62,961 bases of DNA from Streptomyces sp. AC555_RSS877 (GTDB lineage Bacteria; Actinomycetota; Actinomycetes; Streptomycetales; Streptomycetaceae), in assembly GCF_019049245.1 (NCBI RefSeq), contig NZ_JAGMUK010000181.1, positions 1-62,961 on the forward strand. The letters are read 5' to 3'. The translations under genes and the position numbers were made by a program. Below the pieces are notes generated by a model. The model saw nothing but the letters and a program-made list of their open reading frames with translations. It made no database searches and was not told the DNA's origin. Positions within the stretch are counted from its first letter, which is position 1, and each line of letters opens with the position of its first letter. Shown in pieces: positions 25,576-34,050 of this stretch.

Positions 25576-25923
25576 AATCAGAGAGCGAAGAGCGGGGTGG
25601 TCCGGGACGGCCTGCTCCTCCTGCTCGTCACCTCTGTGAGCGACGGATGTCGCCCGTGCGTTCACCGGCGGCACGGGGTGGCACGGGCGGCGCGAAGGCC
25701 GCAGGAACGATGCGTGTGTTCGGCTTACCGACCCGTGCAACGCGTACGCACCTTCGCGTCGTACCTATGCGGCAGCATGCTGGAAGCCGTCACAGGGCGG
25801 GTGACCGTGCCGGCGACAGCGTCTTCGGTCTCGCGGACCTTGTATAGGCGCCGCCTGTCGTGGGGCAGGCCCCGTGCCGTGGCCGGGTTCTGGCGGGACT
25901 GCTCGCGTTGTGGGCGGGCCCGG
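25576..25923. other. Convergent intergenic region, no feature seen
   Basis: Lies between the 3' ends of the vWA gene and the tetR gene. Open frames exist but none has a ribosome site or protein-like composition. No clear terminator hairpin is recognised. Confidence 0.4.
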
Positions 25924-26580
25924 TCAGGACGTGCCGAGGCTCCCGATGGATGGTTCCAGCAGGTCGAAGGCGCGGGTCGCGTCCGATGCGACGATCGCCT
26001 CGACTTCTTCATCCGGCTCTCCAGCGAGGGTGAGGTACTGGATTTGCTGGAAGAGGATGCGGTGGACGGTGCCGAGCAGGCCGGCGGCCGTGCGGATGGT
26101 GATGTCGTCGATCGGCATGTCCTCGGCCTGGGCGAGCGCCTCTGCCAGTGCTTCTTCGCGGCGGTCGTGCAAGCCGCGCACGCAGATCGTGAGGGTGGGG
26201 CTGTCGGCGATCATCCGGGCGAAGTCGGGGCCGGTAAAGCCGGTTACGGGATCGTGTGTGGCCAGTGCGTCGGAGAAGGCGCGGCGCAGTGCCCCCAGGG
26301 CTGACTCACCGGGGTGCCGCGCCGCCACGGCCGCGGCCAGGGTCGCGACGAAGGCGTCCTGATGGTCCAGGGCCATGTCCTCCTTGCGGGCGAAGTAGTT
26401 GGTGACGGTCTTTTTGGAGACCCGCGCGGCGTCGGCGATCTCGGCGATCGTCGTGGCGTCGAAGCCCTGCTTGAGGAAGAGGCGGGTGGCCTGGTCGGAG
26501 ATGTGCTGGCGGGTCTCCTGCTTCTTGACCTCGCGCAGGCCCGCAGGTGGTGACGGCGCGCGCTCGTTGTCGCTACTCAT
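25924..26580 (-). CDS. TetR family transcriptional regulator
   Basis: A 218-residue repressor. The N-terminal DNA-binding domain has the canonical helix-turn-helix TIAEIADAARVSKKTVTNYF followed by KEDM (about residues 40-70). The rest is an all-helical ligand domain. It starts at ATG 26580; an in-frame TTG two codons earlier is less likely. It is divergent from a small plus-strand frame at 26660, and the AT-rich space between holds a promoter and an inverted repeat, the expected place for autoregulation. The ligand is unknown. Confidence 0.85.
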   Translation of the reverse strand: MSSDNERAPSPPAGLREVKKQETRQHISDQATRLFLKQGFDATTIAEIADAARVSKKTVTNYFARKEDMALDHQDAFVATLAAAVAARHPGESALGALRRAFSDALATHDPVTGFTGPDFARMIADSPTLTICVRGLHDRREEALAEALAQAEDMPIDDITIRTAAGLLGTVHRILFQQIQYLTLAGEPDEEVEAIVASDATRAFDLLEPSIGSLGTS

Positions 26581-26604
26581 GGCCAAATCTTACACCCATA
26601 GCAT

Positions 26605-26657
26605 ATTTACGTTGACAGTCTCTTGACTCTGAAGGTAAAATTACTCTCGACGTAAAT
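26605..26657. promoter_or_regulatory. Divergent promoter and inverted repeat of the tetR region
   Basis: ATTTACGT (26605-26612) and ACGTAAAT (26650-26657) form an inverted repeat. Between them, on the plus strand, TTGACA (26612-26617) and TAAAAT (26636-26641) are spaced 18 bases, a good sigma-70/HrdB-like promoter. The AT content is striking for this genome. The repeat arms flank the promoter, so TetR binding could block it. Confidence 0.55.
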
Positions 26658-26659
26658 TC

Positions 26660-26896
26660 ATGGGAAGGGGGATCGGTGCGGCGCAACGTTCTGTACGCCT
26701 GCGGTTCGGAGCTGGTCATCGGCCGGTTCTGTCAGCCGCCTGGTGGGACTGGCCCATCGAGCTGATCACCCGTCGTGTGCGCACGATCATGGCCGGCACC
26801 CCCGCGGAGATCAGCGAGATTGCCGCGCGTCACGGTGCCGCGCGTCACGGTGCCGCGCGTCACGGTGCCGCTCGCAGCGCAGCCCTCGCATCCTGA
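26660..26896 (+). CDS. Small frame with triplicated repeat, uncertain
   Basis: A 78-codon frame starting at ATG 26660, directly downstream of the TTGACA/TAAAAT promoter. The first two thirds are unremarkable (WWDWPIELITRRVRT, then MAGTPAEISEIAA); the end repeats RHGAA three times, encoded by a tandem DNA repeat. Codon bias is moderate. It could be a degraded 5' part of the gene once controlled by the TetR protein. No function is recognised. Confidence 0.35.
   Translation: MGRGIGAAQRSVRLRFGAGHRPVLSAAWWDWPIELITRRVRTIMAGTPAEISEIAARHGAARHGAARHGAARSAALAS
26821..26865 (+). repeat. Three perfect tandem copies of a 15-base unit
   Basis: TGCCGCGCGTCACGG is repeated exactly three times at 26821-26835, 26836-26850 and 26851-26865, then a partial fourth copy (TGCCGC). 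Being a multiple of three, the repeat keeps the reading frame and can expand or contract without frameshift. Confidence 0.9.
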
Positions 26897-26971
26897 CCGA
26901 CCACCCACCTCAACCGGGCCCGCCCCCGGCCCGCAACAGTTCACCCTCGTTCGCCGAGTAAGGAGCATGCA

Positions 26972-27625
26972 TTGCCCGACACCCAGTCCGCCACCGTGCC
27001 CCCGATGGCCTCGCTGCCCGCCCAGGCGGAACGCCTCATCGAGCTGGGGCTGCATACGCACGCCGGGATACCGGCCGAGGAAGTCCGCACCTTCGCCGAG
27101 CAACACCGGAACGAGGGCGGTGACACCCTGCTGGCCATCGATCCCGGCCGCGTTCCCGCCTCGGTCCTCACTCCGCTGCTCCGCCAGGGCGACAAGCCCG
27201 GCTTCGTCGTCACCGACATGCCCGACGTCGACCACTTCACGCCGTACGGGATCGACCTGCCCGACTCCCCGCTCTACGTGGTCACCGGCGTAGACCGGGG
27301 CGACCACATGGCCAACTGGAGCCCGGAGGAAGCACTGCCCGCGCTCACCAAGGAAGACCGCACCCCACTGCTGCTCAGCGAAGGCATCCACTGGGTGCTC
27401 CAGCAGCCGGCTGCCCTCGAGCGCAACCGCTGCTTCATGACCATCGGATCCCGTCTGCGCAAGCCGAACGGCACGTACGACGCCCGCACCCCCGCAATCT
27501 GGATCAGCAACGGCACCGGCCGGGACGGCCGTGAGAGACGCAACGCCCCGAAGGTCGGCTGGTGCTGGTGGGGAAACCGCCACACCTGGCTGGGCTTTGC
27601 CAGCGCGGCGGCCCGCGGAATCTGA
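26972..27625 (+). CDS. DUF5701 family protein
   Basis: A 217-residue soluble protein. Distinguishing segments are PAQAERLIELGLH near the N-terminus, EEALPALTKEDRTPLLLSEG in the middle and, at the C-terminus, PAIWISNGTGRDG and PKVGWCWWGNRHTWLGFASA, which match my recollection of DUF5701 proteins in Streptomyces. The family has no known function. A TTG at 26972 is preceded by AAGGAG at 8 bases, which decides the start. It is monocistronic. Confidence 0.7.
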   Translation: MPDTQSATVPPMASLPAQAERLIELGLHTHAGIPAEEVRTFAEQHRNEGGDTLLAIDPGRVPASVLTPLLRQGDKPGFVVTDMPDVDHFTPYGIDLPDSPLYVVTGVDRGDHMANWSPEEALPALTKEDRTPLLLSEGIHWVLQQPAALERNRCFMTIGSRLRKPNGTYDARTPAIWISNGTGRDGRERRNAPKVGWCWWGNRHTWLGFASAAARGI

Positions 27626-27720
27626 CGAACCGAAGTCGGACACCGCCGACGTGCACCGGCCGTCCAGTCGGGCGGCAGGTCATCGACGCACTTCTGTGAC
27701 TGATCGGTCCGGTTGGCGTC

Positions 27721-28407
27721 ATGCGCCAGAAGCAGCGCTCAGCCTCAAGTCGCCCTGACCGACAACGAAAAAGAGCTTCACGATCTCCCGTGGTCGGGGA
27801 ACCCCGGCGTGGGACGTACGAACTGTTCGGCTGGGTTCCGGACGAAGCCGAGGTGTGCGGCTGGGTGGGCAGCCGGGTGTGGCTCGTGCCGGAAGACAGG
27901 ACGCCCGATGCCTGGCTACTGGAGGACGCGGAGATCCGCGGACGGCACCCGGGAAGGGACGGTCTCGTGCTCACCGGTCTGGACGACCATGAGGGCCCGC
28001 CCGAGGGATACAGGAATCCTGTCCGACTGCACAACGGCTACCGGTGGTTGGGCACCTGCCGAGAGCTCGCCCGCGTCCTGCCTCCCGAAGATGCAGCGCC
28101 CCCGCTCGTCCTGCGCAGGCTCGTCCCGGATAATCGAATGCTGCGGTCAGGGAGTGATGTCCTCGGGCTGACGCCTCGCGGGGCACACCCCCGATCGGCG
28201 GGCCTTGCGGCGCAGGCTCGCTCACGGCAACTGCCGGGTCGTAGCGGCTGCTTGAGGGCCGGGGCTGGGAACTCACGAGCCGGCCCCGTTCGGGGCACCG
28301 GCGGCGCGGGTATGCCATGCCCTGCCGCGCGCATGTCACGAGCGCGGATCCGGCTTCGACCGAGGGGCGTCCGTGCGAGACAGAGTGGCTGGTCTGAGGC
28401 TCGGTGA
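27721..28407 (+). CDS. Hypothetical protein, ends uncertain
   Basis: The stretch from about 27800 to 28130 has clear coding bias and reads like a soluble domain: TYELFGWVPDEAEVCGWVG, then TPDAWLLEDAEIRG and HNGYRWLGTCRELARVLP. The N-terminal 25 codons and the last 85 (Arg/Gly/Pro-rich, from about LRSGSDVLG) are not protein-like, and the 3' end overlaps the next gene by 35 bases. A frameshift near 28130 or a lost stop codon is likely. A start near GTG 27790 is possible. No family is recognised. Confidence 0.4.
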   Translation: MRQKQRSASSRPDRQRKRASRSPVVGEPRRGTYELFGWVPDEAEVCGWVGSRVWLVPEDRTPDAWLLEDAEIRGRHPGRDGLVLTGLDDHEGPPEGYRNPVRLHNGYRWLGTCRELARVLPPEDAAPPLVLRRLVPDNRMLRSGSDVLGLTPRGAHPRSAGLAAQARSRQLPGRSGCLRAGAGNSRAGPVRGTGGAGMPCPAARMSRARIRLRPRGVRARQSGWSEAR

Positions 28408-28891
28408 AATCCGCGGTGATCACGCCATCATCAACCCGGCGATGGGCGCCATGGCGCAGGTGCTGCGGGGATTCTTGCTGCTTCTCTGGATCGCGCTGCT
28501 CGTCGCCACTGTCGTCAACCCGTCCGCAGTCAACGACAATGCTGCTGTCGCGACGGCGGTGGTGGCCGTGGTGTACGCCCTGAAGTCCGGATGGCGCCGA
28601 CTGACCGCCCGGCTCGGTGTGAACAGGTGTTACCTGTGCGCGGACGGCGTGGCCGTCACCGACCGGTTCGGCCGGATACGCGACTCCGTGGCGTGGAGCG
28701 AGGTGACCGGGGTGCAGCAGACGGCGTTGGTGGGTCTCGTCATAGGCTGCCACCGCATCGAAATCTCCAGAAGCCGTTACGCCACGCCCCTCTGGTTCGT
28801 GGCGCCGGGAGCGAAGTCCGCCCTGGTGCAGGCTCTGCTCGACGAGGGCAGGCGCAGCGGCGTCCTCCAGAATCGCGCGCAGGGCCATTGA
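28373..28891 (+). CDS. Membrane protein with PH-like domain
   Basis: A 172-residue protein. Two hydrophobic segments, about residues 30-50 (LRGFLLLLWIALLVATVV) and 57-70, anchor it; they are followed by a strand-rich cytoplasmic domain with a run of alternating strands ending in a helix (SALVQALLDEG), resembling the bacterial PH domain of small actinobacterial membrane proteins. The start is GTG 28373. The function is unknown; the following P-loop kinase gene begins 13 bases later and may be co-transcribed. Confidence 0.6.
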   Translation: MRDRVAGLRLGEIRGDHAIINPAMGAMAQVLRGFLLLLWIALLVATVVNPSAVNDNAAVATAVVAVVYALKSGWRRLTARLGVNRCYLCADGVAVTDRFGRIRDSVAWSEVTGVQQTALVGLVIGCHRIEISRSRYATPLWFVAPGAKSALVQALLDEGRRSGVLQNRAQGH

Positions 28892-28903
28892 GGCAGGTTG
28901 TCG

Positions 28904-29584
28904 ATGCATCTACGACCAGGCGAGACCGAGGCCGTTGGCTGGAGGGTGGTGACCGTGCTCGACGCCGTACGGCAGCTGCGCGACGCATCACCCGACGTCA
29001 CCGGACGGCCACGAGTGATTGCGATCGACGGCCGGGGCGGCGCGGGCAAGACGACCCTGGCCGGGCGGCTGCGCAAGGTGGTGCCCAACTCCGCCATCGT
29101 GCACACCGACGACATCGCCTGGAACCACGCCTACTTCGACTGGGGCGCCGTGCTCGTCGAGAACATCCTGCAACCCCTGCACCGGTGTGAGGCGGTGGAC
29201 TTCCGCCCCGATGCCTGGATCACCCACGACCGGCCAGGATCGATCACCATCCCCGCCCGTACCGACTTTGTCTGGGTCGAGGGCACCGGCATCATCCGCG
29301 AAGAGCTTGCCTTGTGGTTGGACGCTTCGGTGTGGATGCAGGGGGACCTCGACGAGCAAGAGCGCTTGTTGGTCGTCCGTGACGGTGACTCACCCGAGCA
29401 ACGGGAGCACGTGGCGAACTGGCTGTCGGAGGAATTGCCGTTCCTGTTGCGAGAACAGCCGTGGGCCCGCGCCACGATGATCGTCGCAGGCCCTCCCCGG
29501 ACCGACCACGACCCGGACACCGAGTTGGTCGTCGCCCCGCCGACCAGGTTCAGGTCGGCGGACTCACCCGCAGAACGTGAGTGA
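28904..29584 (+). CDS. Uridine kinase-like P-loop NTPase
   Basis: A 226-residue soluble protein. Walker A is DGRGGAGKTTLAG near residue 43; a following VHTDDIAWNH resembles the phosphate-acceptor Asp region of uridine/nucleoside kinases, and the mid-protein FVWVEGTGII matches the strand that precedes the LID region in that family. It probably phosphorylates a nucleoside or small molecule. It starts at ATG 28904 (GAGGCAGG upstream); a TTG two codons earlier is possible. A hairpin lies 38 bases after the stop. Confidence 0.7.
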   Translation: MHLRPGETEAVGWRVVTVLDAVRQLRDASPDVTGRPRVIAIDGRGGAGKTTLAGRLRKVVPNSAIVHTDDIAWNHAYFDWGAVLVENILQPLHRCEAVDFRPDAWITHDRPGSITIPARTDFVWVEGTGIIREELALWLDASVWMQGDLDEQERLLVVRDGDSPEQREHVANWLSEELPFLLREQPWARATMIVAGPPRTDHDPDTELVVAPPTRFRSADSPAERE

Positions 29585-29621
29585 GCGGTTCGAGCGGAAC
29601 TCGGCAAGGACCGCGCGCGAC

Positions 29622-29645
29622 GCCGGGCAGACCAAGCTGCCCGGC
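29622..29645. terminator. Hairpin after the kinase gene
   Basis: GCCGGGCAG, loop ACCAAG, CTGCCCGGC: a perfect nine-pair stem, 38 bases after the stop at 29584. Confidence 0.7.
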
Positions 29646-29700
29646 CCGATGATGCCGGAGGTGCGCGGCCGGAGCATGGCGACCATGCCGGGCCTTACCT

Positions 29701-30393
29701 GGGCGGGTCAGTGCAGCCGCCAAGCATCACGTCATCACGTTCGACAACAGGGGCGTCGGCGCTTCCACGGGTTCGACCCCGCGCACCATCCAGGAGATGG
29801 CGAAGGACGCCGTCACCTTCATCCGGGCGCTCGGGCTGGAGCACGTCGACCTTCACGGCTTCTCGATGGGCGGCATGATCGCCCAGGTGATCGTGCAGAC
29901 CGACCCGCAGCTCGTCCGCAAGCCGATCCTCAGCGGCACCGGTCCCGCGGGCGGTGAGGGCATCAGGAACGTGACGGTGCTGTCCCATCTCGACACCGTC
30001 CGATCCCTGCTCACCTTCCGGGACGTGAAGCAGTTCCTCTTCTTCACCCGCACCGCCGCCGGGCGTCGGGCCGGCAAGGAGTTCGTGGGCCGCCTGCAGG
30101 AGCGCACCGCCGACCGGGACAAGACCATGTCCCTCATTGCGTACAGCAACCAGCTCAAGGCCATTCACCGCTGGGGCCTGGAGCGGCCCCACGATCTCTC
30201 GGGCATCCAGCAGCCCGTGCTCGTCGCCAATGGTGACCACGACAGAATGGTGCCGACGAAGAACTCGTACGACCTGGCCCAGCGACTGCCGAACAGCGAG
30301 TTGGTCGTCTACCCCGACGCCGGCCATGGCGGCATCTTCCAGTTCCATGACCAGTTCGTGGAGACGACGCTCGAATTCCTCGCCCGGCAGTAG
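29701..30393 (+). pseudogene. 5'-truncated alpha/beta hydrolase
   Basis: From about 29720 the frame reads HHVITFDNRGVGASTGS and continues through the nucleophile elbow GFSMGG, the acid region NGDHDRMVP and the histidine in YPDAGHGGIF, so the catalytic triad of an alpha/beta hydrolase is present. The N-terminal 50 or so residues with the oxyanion HG motif are missing: an in-frame TGA lies at 29650 and no start codon precedes ATG 29797, which is already inside the fold. Translation from 29797 would give 198 residues lacking the first strands. A decayed gene is more likely than a functional short one. Confidence 0.65.
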
Positions 30394-30515
30394 GCGGGCG
30401 GTGCAGCCGTCGCTTGGGCCGAGGGCGTTGCCTCGGAGCCGCGACGCCCGGTGGGGCGGGCGGCTCGAGGTGCCCGTTCGGAGTTTTCTGAGCCCTGGAG
30501 TCCGGCGAAGGGTGC

Positions 30516-30569
30516 TCGACGCAAGAACGTCGACGCAGATGCTGACGCATCAACGTCGACGCAAGAACG
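30516..30569. repeat. 14-base direct repeat
   Basis: TCGACGCAAGAACG occurs at 30516-30529 and 30556-30569 (40-base period), with related CGACGCAGATG and GACGCATCAACG between them. It lies between the truncated hydrolase and the tetR remnant. The role is unknown; it may mark an old insertion site. Confidence 0.5.
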
Positions 30570-30621
30570 GGCCTCGCGGAGAAGCCTCCTGCGAGACCAT
30601 GGGCGGCCGTAGGCCTTCTGC

Positions 30622-30921
30622 TCACCCCATGAATGCGAGGGCGTTCTTGATTCCCTGCTCCAGGACCTCGTCGGCGAACTTGCCGTCGGACAGGGCGCGC
30701 GACAGTTGCAACGTCCCCACCATCATGGTGAAGAGTCCGATGGCCTTGGCGCGAGCGGACTGCGGGTCCTCGGGTGCCAGCCGGGCGGCGACTTCCTCCA
30801 CGACGTCCCGTGTGCCATCGGTGTAGGCCTGTTTGGTCGCGTCTCCGCAGCGGCCGATCTCGTCGAGCAGGGCGGCGGAGGGGCATCCGAAGCCGGGGTG
30901 GTCCCGGTGCTCGGGCGACAT
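30622..30921 (-). pseudogene. C-terminal remnant of a TetR regulator
   Basis: About 98 codons ending at TGA 30622. The sequence has the TetR ligand-domain signature following the DNA-binding part: SPEHRDHPGFGCP and then a helix-rich tail ending NALAFMG. The intact TetR at 37404-37982 has the matching segment SAEHRDQPGTGCP, which shows that this remnant begins near residue 100 of such a protein. The whole helix-turn-helix half is gone. The break at about 30920 is exactly where the TnpB fragment begins on the opposite strand. Confidence 0.8.
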
Positions 30922-31699
30922 CGTGTGGTCCCGGCCGCTGCCTGAAGGAGCGCAGCCGTCCACCGTCACCGTGTCCCAGGACGCCGCCGGACGCTGGTTC
31001 GTCTCGATGCTGTGTGACGACCCGTCCGTCCAGCCCTTCCCCGCCGCCGACAGCGCGGTCGGCATCGATGTCGGCCTGGACCACCTGCTGGCCCTCTCCA
31101 CCGGGGAGAAGATCGCCAACTCCGGGCACGAACGCCGCGACCGCGCCCGACTCGCCAAGGCCCAGCGCAAGCTGTCCCGCAAGGCCAAGGGCGACGGCGC
31201 CAACCGGATAAAAGCCCGGCGCAAGGTGGCCAAGGTCCACGCCCGGATCGCCGACCGGCGCCGCGACATGCTCCACAAGCTCACCACCCGTCTCGTGCGT
31301 GAAAACCAAACGCTCGTGATCGAGGACCTGACCGTGCGCAACATGGTCAGGAACCACACGCTCGCCCGGGCCATCTCGGACGCGAGCTGGAGCGAGTTCC
31401 GATCCCTGCTGGAGTACAAGGCCGCCTGGTACGGGCGGGAAGTGATCGCGGTGGACCGCTTCTTCCCCTCCTCCAGACCGCGCTCCGTCTGCGGCACGTT
31501 GCAGGAGAGGATGCCGCTCAGCGTCCGTACGTGGACGTGCGACTGCGGTACGACCCATGACCGGGACGTGAACGCGGCGAAGAACCTTCTGGCCGCCGGG
31601 CTGGCGGTGACAGTCTGTGGAGCCGGTGTAAGACCTCAACGGAGTTCTCCGGGCGGGCAGTCGGCGACGAAGCAGAAAACCCCACGGCGCGAGCCGTAG
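30920..31699 (+). mobile_element. tnpB: 5'-truncated TnpB (IS605/IS1341-type RNA-guided nuclease)
   Basis: About 259 codons corresponding to the C-terminal two thirds of TnpB. The RuvC residues are visible: Asp in GIDVGLDHLLALSTG, Glu in LVIEDLTVRNM and Asp in THDRDVNAAKNLL. The N-terminal REC/WED region is missing. The zinc ribbon is altered: the usual CSxCG reads RSVCG, so the first Cys is lost, and the second knuckle is CDCG instead of CxxCG. No tnpA is present. Truncation and ribbon damage argue that the protein is inactive. The transposon right end, with the omega-RNA-like structure, is retained downstream. Confidence 0.82.
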
Positions 31700-31734
31700 G
31701 AATCCCCCTCGTTCACGGGGGGGGAGGAAGTCAA
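31684..31734 (+). ncRNA. Transposon right end and 3' part of an omega-RNA-like element
   Basis: Just before and after the tnpB stop there are two hairpins: ACGGC-GCGA-GCCGT (31684-31697, a GNRA tetraloop) and TCCCCC-TCGTTCAC-GGGGG(GGGA) (31703-31725). The element then ends GAGGAAGTCAA. In IS200/IS605 elements the right end commonly terminates in TCAA, and this region forms the scaffold of the TnpB guide RNA, the guide being the sequence immediately beyond. TCAA is at 31731-31734. Confidence 0.7.
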
Positions 31735-32720
31735 TGCGGCATCAGATCGTCGGCCCGTTCGGCGACCTCATGCCGTAGAGCGGTCCACAGGGCGCGTACG
31801 GCGGGATGTGTCACGGCCTCGCGGCGGACGGCCAGGGTGATGGGGAGCTGGATGTCGATCTCGTCGGCGAGGAGCCGGCGCAGCTGCGTCCGCCGGGTCA
31901 GGAAGGCCGGCAGGACGCCGATGCCGGCCCCCTGCCGGGTGGCTTCCAGCTGGGCGAAGACGTTCGTCGAGGAGAAGGCCGGGGTCATTCCGGGAAGGTG
32001 GCGTTCGATGTCGAGGTCGCCGACCTGCAGCATCGACTCGATGTAGAAGATGAGCGGGTGCTCGCGCAGCTCGGCCACCGTCTCCGGGCGGCCGTTGCGG
32101 GTGAGGTAGTCGTCACTGGCGTAGAGCCCCAGCGTGTAGTCGGTGAGGTGCTCGGTCACGAGGCGGCTGCTGGAGGGAACGCCGATGACGAGGGCGAGGT
32201 CGAAGCCGGACGGGCGCAGGGCGAGCTGCCGCGTCGCGGTGATGAGTTCGACCTGGAGGTGAGGGTGCCGGCGGCGTACCCGTACGAGGGCGGGTGTGGC
32301 GAAGGCGGTGCCGAAGCCGTCGGGCGCGCTGACGCGCACCGTGCCGTGCAGGGACGGTGAGTCCTGGCCCGCCACGGCGTCGACCACCCGGTCGATGGCC
32401 TCCTCGATCGCGCGTGCGTTCTCCGAGACCGCTCTTCCGATGTCCGTCAGCGTCCATCCCTCAGCGCCCCGTTCGATGAGTCGCAGGCCGATGCTCTTCT
32501 CCAGTGCCGCGATTCGGCGGGACACGGTGGTGTGATCCACGCCGAGTGCGTCGGCGGCTGTCACCAGGCGTCCGGTACGGGACACCGCGAGCAGGTAGCG
32601 CAGATCGTCCGCACGGAGTTTGCGCGGATCGACGGATCGATGGGAGCCGGTCGGCTGCGGAGCGAGGTTCTCGTCCGGGGAGTGAGGGAGCACGGCCTGA
32701 CCGTATCTGCATTTCTGCAC
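31731..32720 (-). CDS. LysR family transcriptional regulator
   Basis: A 329-residue regulator. The winged helix at about residues 37-95 includes LRYLLAVSRTGRLVTAADAL and VDHTTVSRRIAALE. The C-terminal half is the two-lobed effector domain (GTVRVSAPDGFGT and the GIGVLPAFL segment). The start is GTG 32720, with GTG 32693 possible. The TGA stop lies within the TCAA end of the transposon remnant, so the last codon(s) may differ from the ancestral gene; near-normal length implies little loss. It is divergent from the iron-containing alcohol dehydrogenase, which it probably controls. Confidence 0.85.
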   Translation of the reverse strand: MQKCRYGQAVLPHSPDENLAPQPTGSHRSVDPRKLRADDLRYLLAVSRTGRLVTAADALGVDHTTVSRRIAALEKSIGLRLIERGAEGWTLTDIGRAVSENARAIEEAIDRVVDAVAGQDSPSLHGTVRVSAPDGFGTAFATPALVRVRRRHPHLQVELITATRQLALRPSGFDLALVIGVPSSSRLVTEHLTDYTLGLYASDDYLTRNGRPETVAELREHPLIFYIESMLQVGDLDIERHLPGMTPAFSSTNVFAQLEATRQGAGIGVLPAFLTRRTQLRRLLADEIDIQLPITLAVRREAVTHPAVRALWTALRHEVAERADDLMPH

Positions 32721-32822
32721 AGTGGGTGTGCGCTATTGGTGGTTGATTGCACACAGCGCGGCACCGCACAGTCGGGGCAGTGGGCGCGATGTGCCCCCGC
32801 TGTTCTTGGTGAGAGGGCCGCC

Positions 32823-33983
32823 ATGGTTGCCAGCATTTCCCTCCTGCGGATCCTGCGCGTCGGCGGCGGTGCCGTCGGCGAGCTGGGCGACGTCGTCGCA
32901 GGGCTGGGCCTGCGCCGCCCGCTGCTGGTGACGGACGCCTTCCTCGCCGGGACCGGCGCGGCGGAACGACTGATGGCGACGCTGAGGGATGCCGGGCTGC
33001 AGCCGTCCCTGTTCGCCGGCACCGTCCCGGACCCGACGACCGACTCGCTCGACGCGGGCCTGACGGTGCTGAGGGAGCACAGGGCGGACTCGGTGATCGG
33101 ATTCGGCGGCGGCAGCCCGATGGACACCGCCAAGGCCCTCGGCCTGCTGGGCGTCCAGGGCGGGCAGATGCGGGACTACAAGGCCCCGCACACCAACCTC
33201 GGCCCGGCGCTTCCCTTGATCGCGGTCCCGACGACCGCCGGCAGCGGCTCGGAGGCCACCCAGTTCACCATCATCACCGACAGCGCCACGGACGAGAAGA
33301 TGCTCTGCCCGGGGCCGGCGTTCCTGCCGGTCGCCGCCCTCGTCGACTTCGAACTGACCCTGTCGATGCCGCCCCGGCTGACCGCCGACACCGGCGTCGA
33401 CGCTCTCACCCATGCCGTCGAGGCGTACGTGAGCCGTAAGGCCAATCCGTTCTCCGACGGCCTCGCCCTGAACGCGATCCGGACCATCGGCCGGCACCTC
33501 CGCCGGGTCTACGCCGACGGAGGAGACATCGAGGCTCGCGAGGCGATGATGCTCGCCGCGACCCAGGCCGGCATCGCCTTCTCCAACTCCAGCGTGGCGC
33601 TCGTGCACGGCATGAGCCGCCCCATCGGCGCTCACTTCCACGTCGCCCACGGACTGTCGAACGCGATGCTCTTCCCCGCGGTGACCGCGTTCTCCGTGCC
33701 CGCCGCCGACAGCCGGTACGCCGACTGCGCCCGCGCACTCGGAGTCGCCACCGACGGCGACAGCGACGCCCTGGCCGCCGACCGGCTCGTCGAGGCGCTC
33801 CGCTCCCTGTGCCAGGATCTCGAGGTGCCCACCCCCCAAGCCCACGGCATCGACAAGGACGAGTGGTTTCGCCTGTTGCCCCTCATGGCCGAACAGGCGC
33901 TCGCGTCCGGATCCCCCGCCAACAACCCCGTCGTACCCACCGTGGAAGAGATCCAGGATCTCTACACACAGATCTACGCCTGA
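32823..33983 (+). CDS. Iron-containing (group III) alcohol dehydrogenase
   Basis: A 386-residue NAD(P)-dependent enzyme. The nucleotide-binding signature GGGSPMDTAK is at residues 95-104. The metal ligands of the family appear as Asp in TGVDALTHAVEAY and His residues in VHGMSRPIGAHFHVAHG. Related enzymes interconvert lactaldehyde, 4-hydroxybutyrate, 3-hydroxypropionate or butanol with the aldehyde. ATG 32823 begins the family sequence; the open frame extends nearly 100 codons upstream without coding character. It lies 67 bases before the 3-hydroxyisobutyryl-CoA hydrolase gene, so a role on a 3-hydroxy acid is plausible. Confidence 0.88.
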   Translation: MVASISLLRILRVGGGAVGELGDVVAGLGLRRPLLVTDAFLAGTGAAERLMATLRDAGLQPSLFAGTVPDPTTDSLDAGLTVLREHRADSVIGFGGGSPMDTAKALGLLGVQGGQMRDYKAPHTNLGPALPLIAVPTTAGSGSEATQFTIITDSATDEKMLCPGPAFLPVAALVDFELTLSMPPRLTADTGVDALTHAVEAYVSRKANPFSDGLALNAIRTIGRHLRRVYADGGDIEAREAMMLAATQAGIAFSNSSVALVHGMSRPIGAHFHVAHGLSNAMLFPAVTAFSVPAADSRYADCARALGVATDGDSDALAADRLVEALRSLCQDLEVPTPQAHGIDKDEWFRLLPLMAEQALASGSPANNPVVPTVEEIQDLYTQIYA

Positions 33984-34050
33984 CACCCGGCAAGTGAGGA
34001 ACGTGATGGCCACGACAGCCATATCCGTGCGGACGACGAGGTGCTGACCC

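Noticed and set aside
26821..26865. Tandem repeat considered as a CRISPR-like array
   Set aside because: The copies are directly adjacent with no spacers and only 15 bases long; no cas gene is near.
29577..29957. 126-codon plus-strand frame upstream of the truncated hydrolase
   Set aside because: It is out of frame with the hydrolase sequence and has no protein-like composition.
30622..31497. 291-codon minus-strand frame as a full regulator
   Set aside because: Only its last 100 codons are TetR-like; the rest is antisense to the TnpB gene, so it is a fragment plus shadow.
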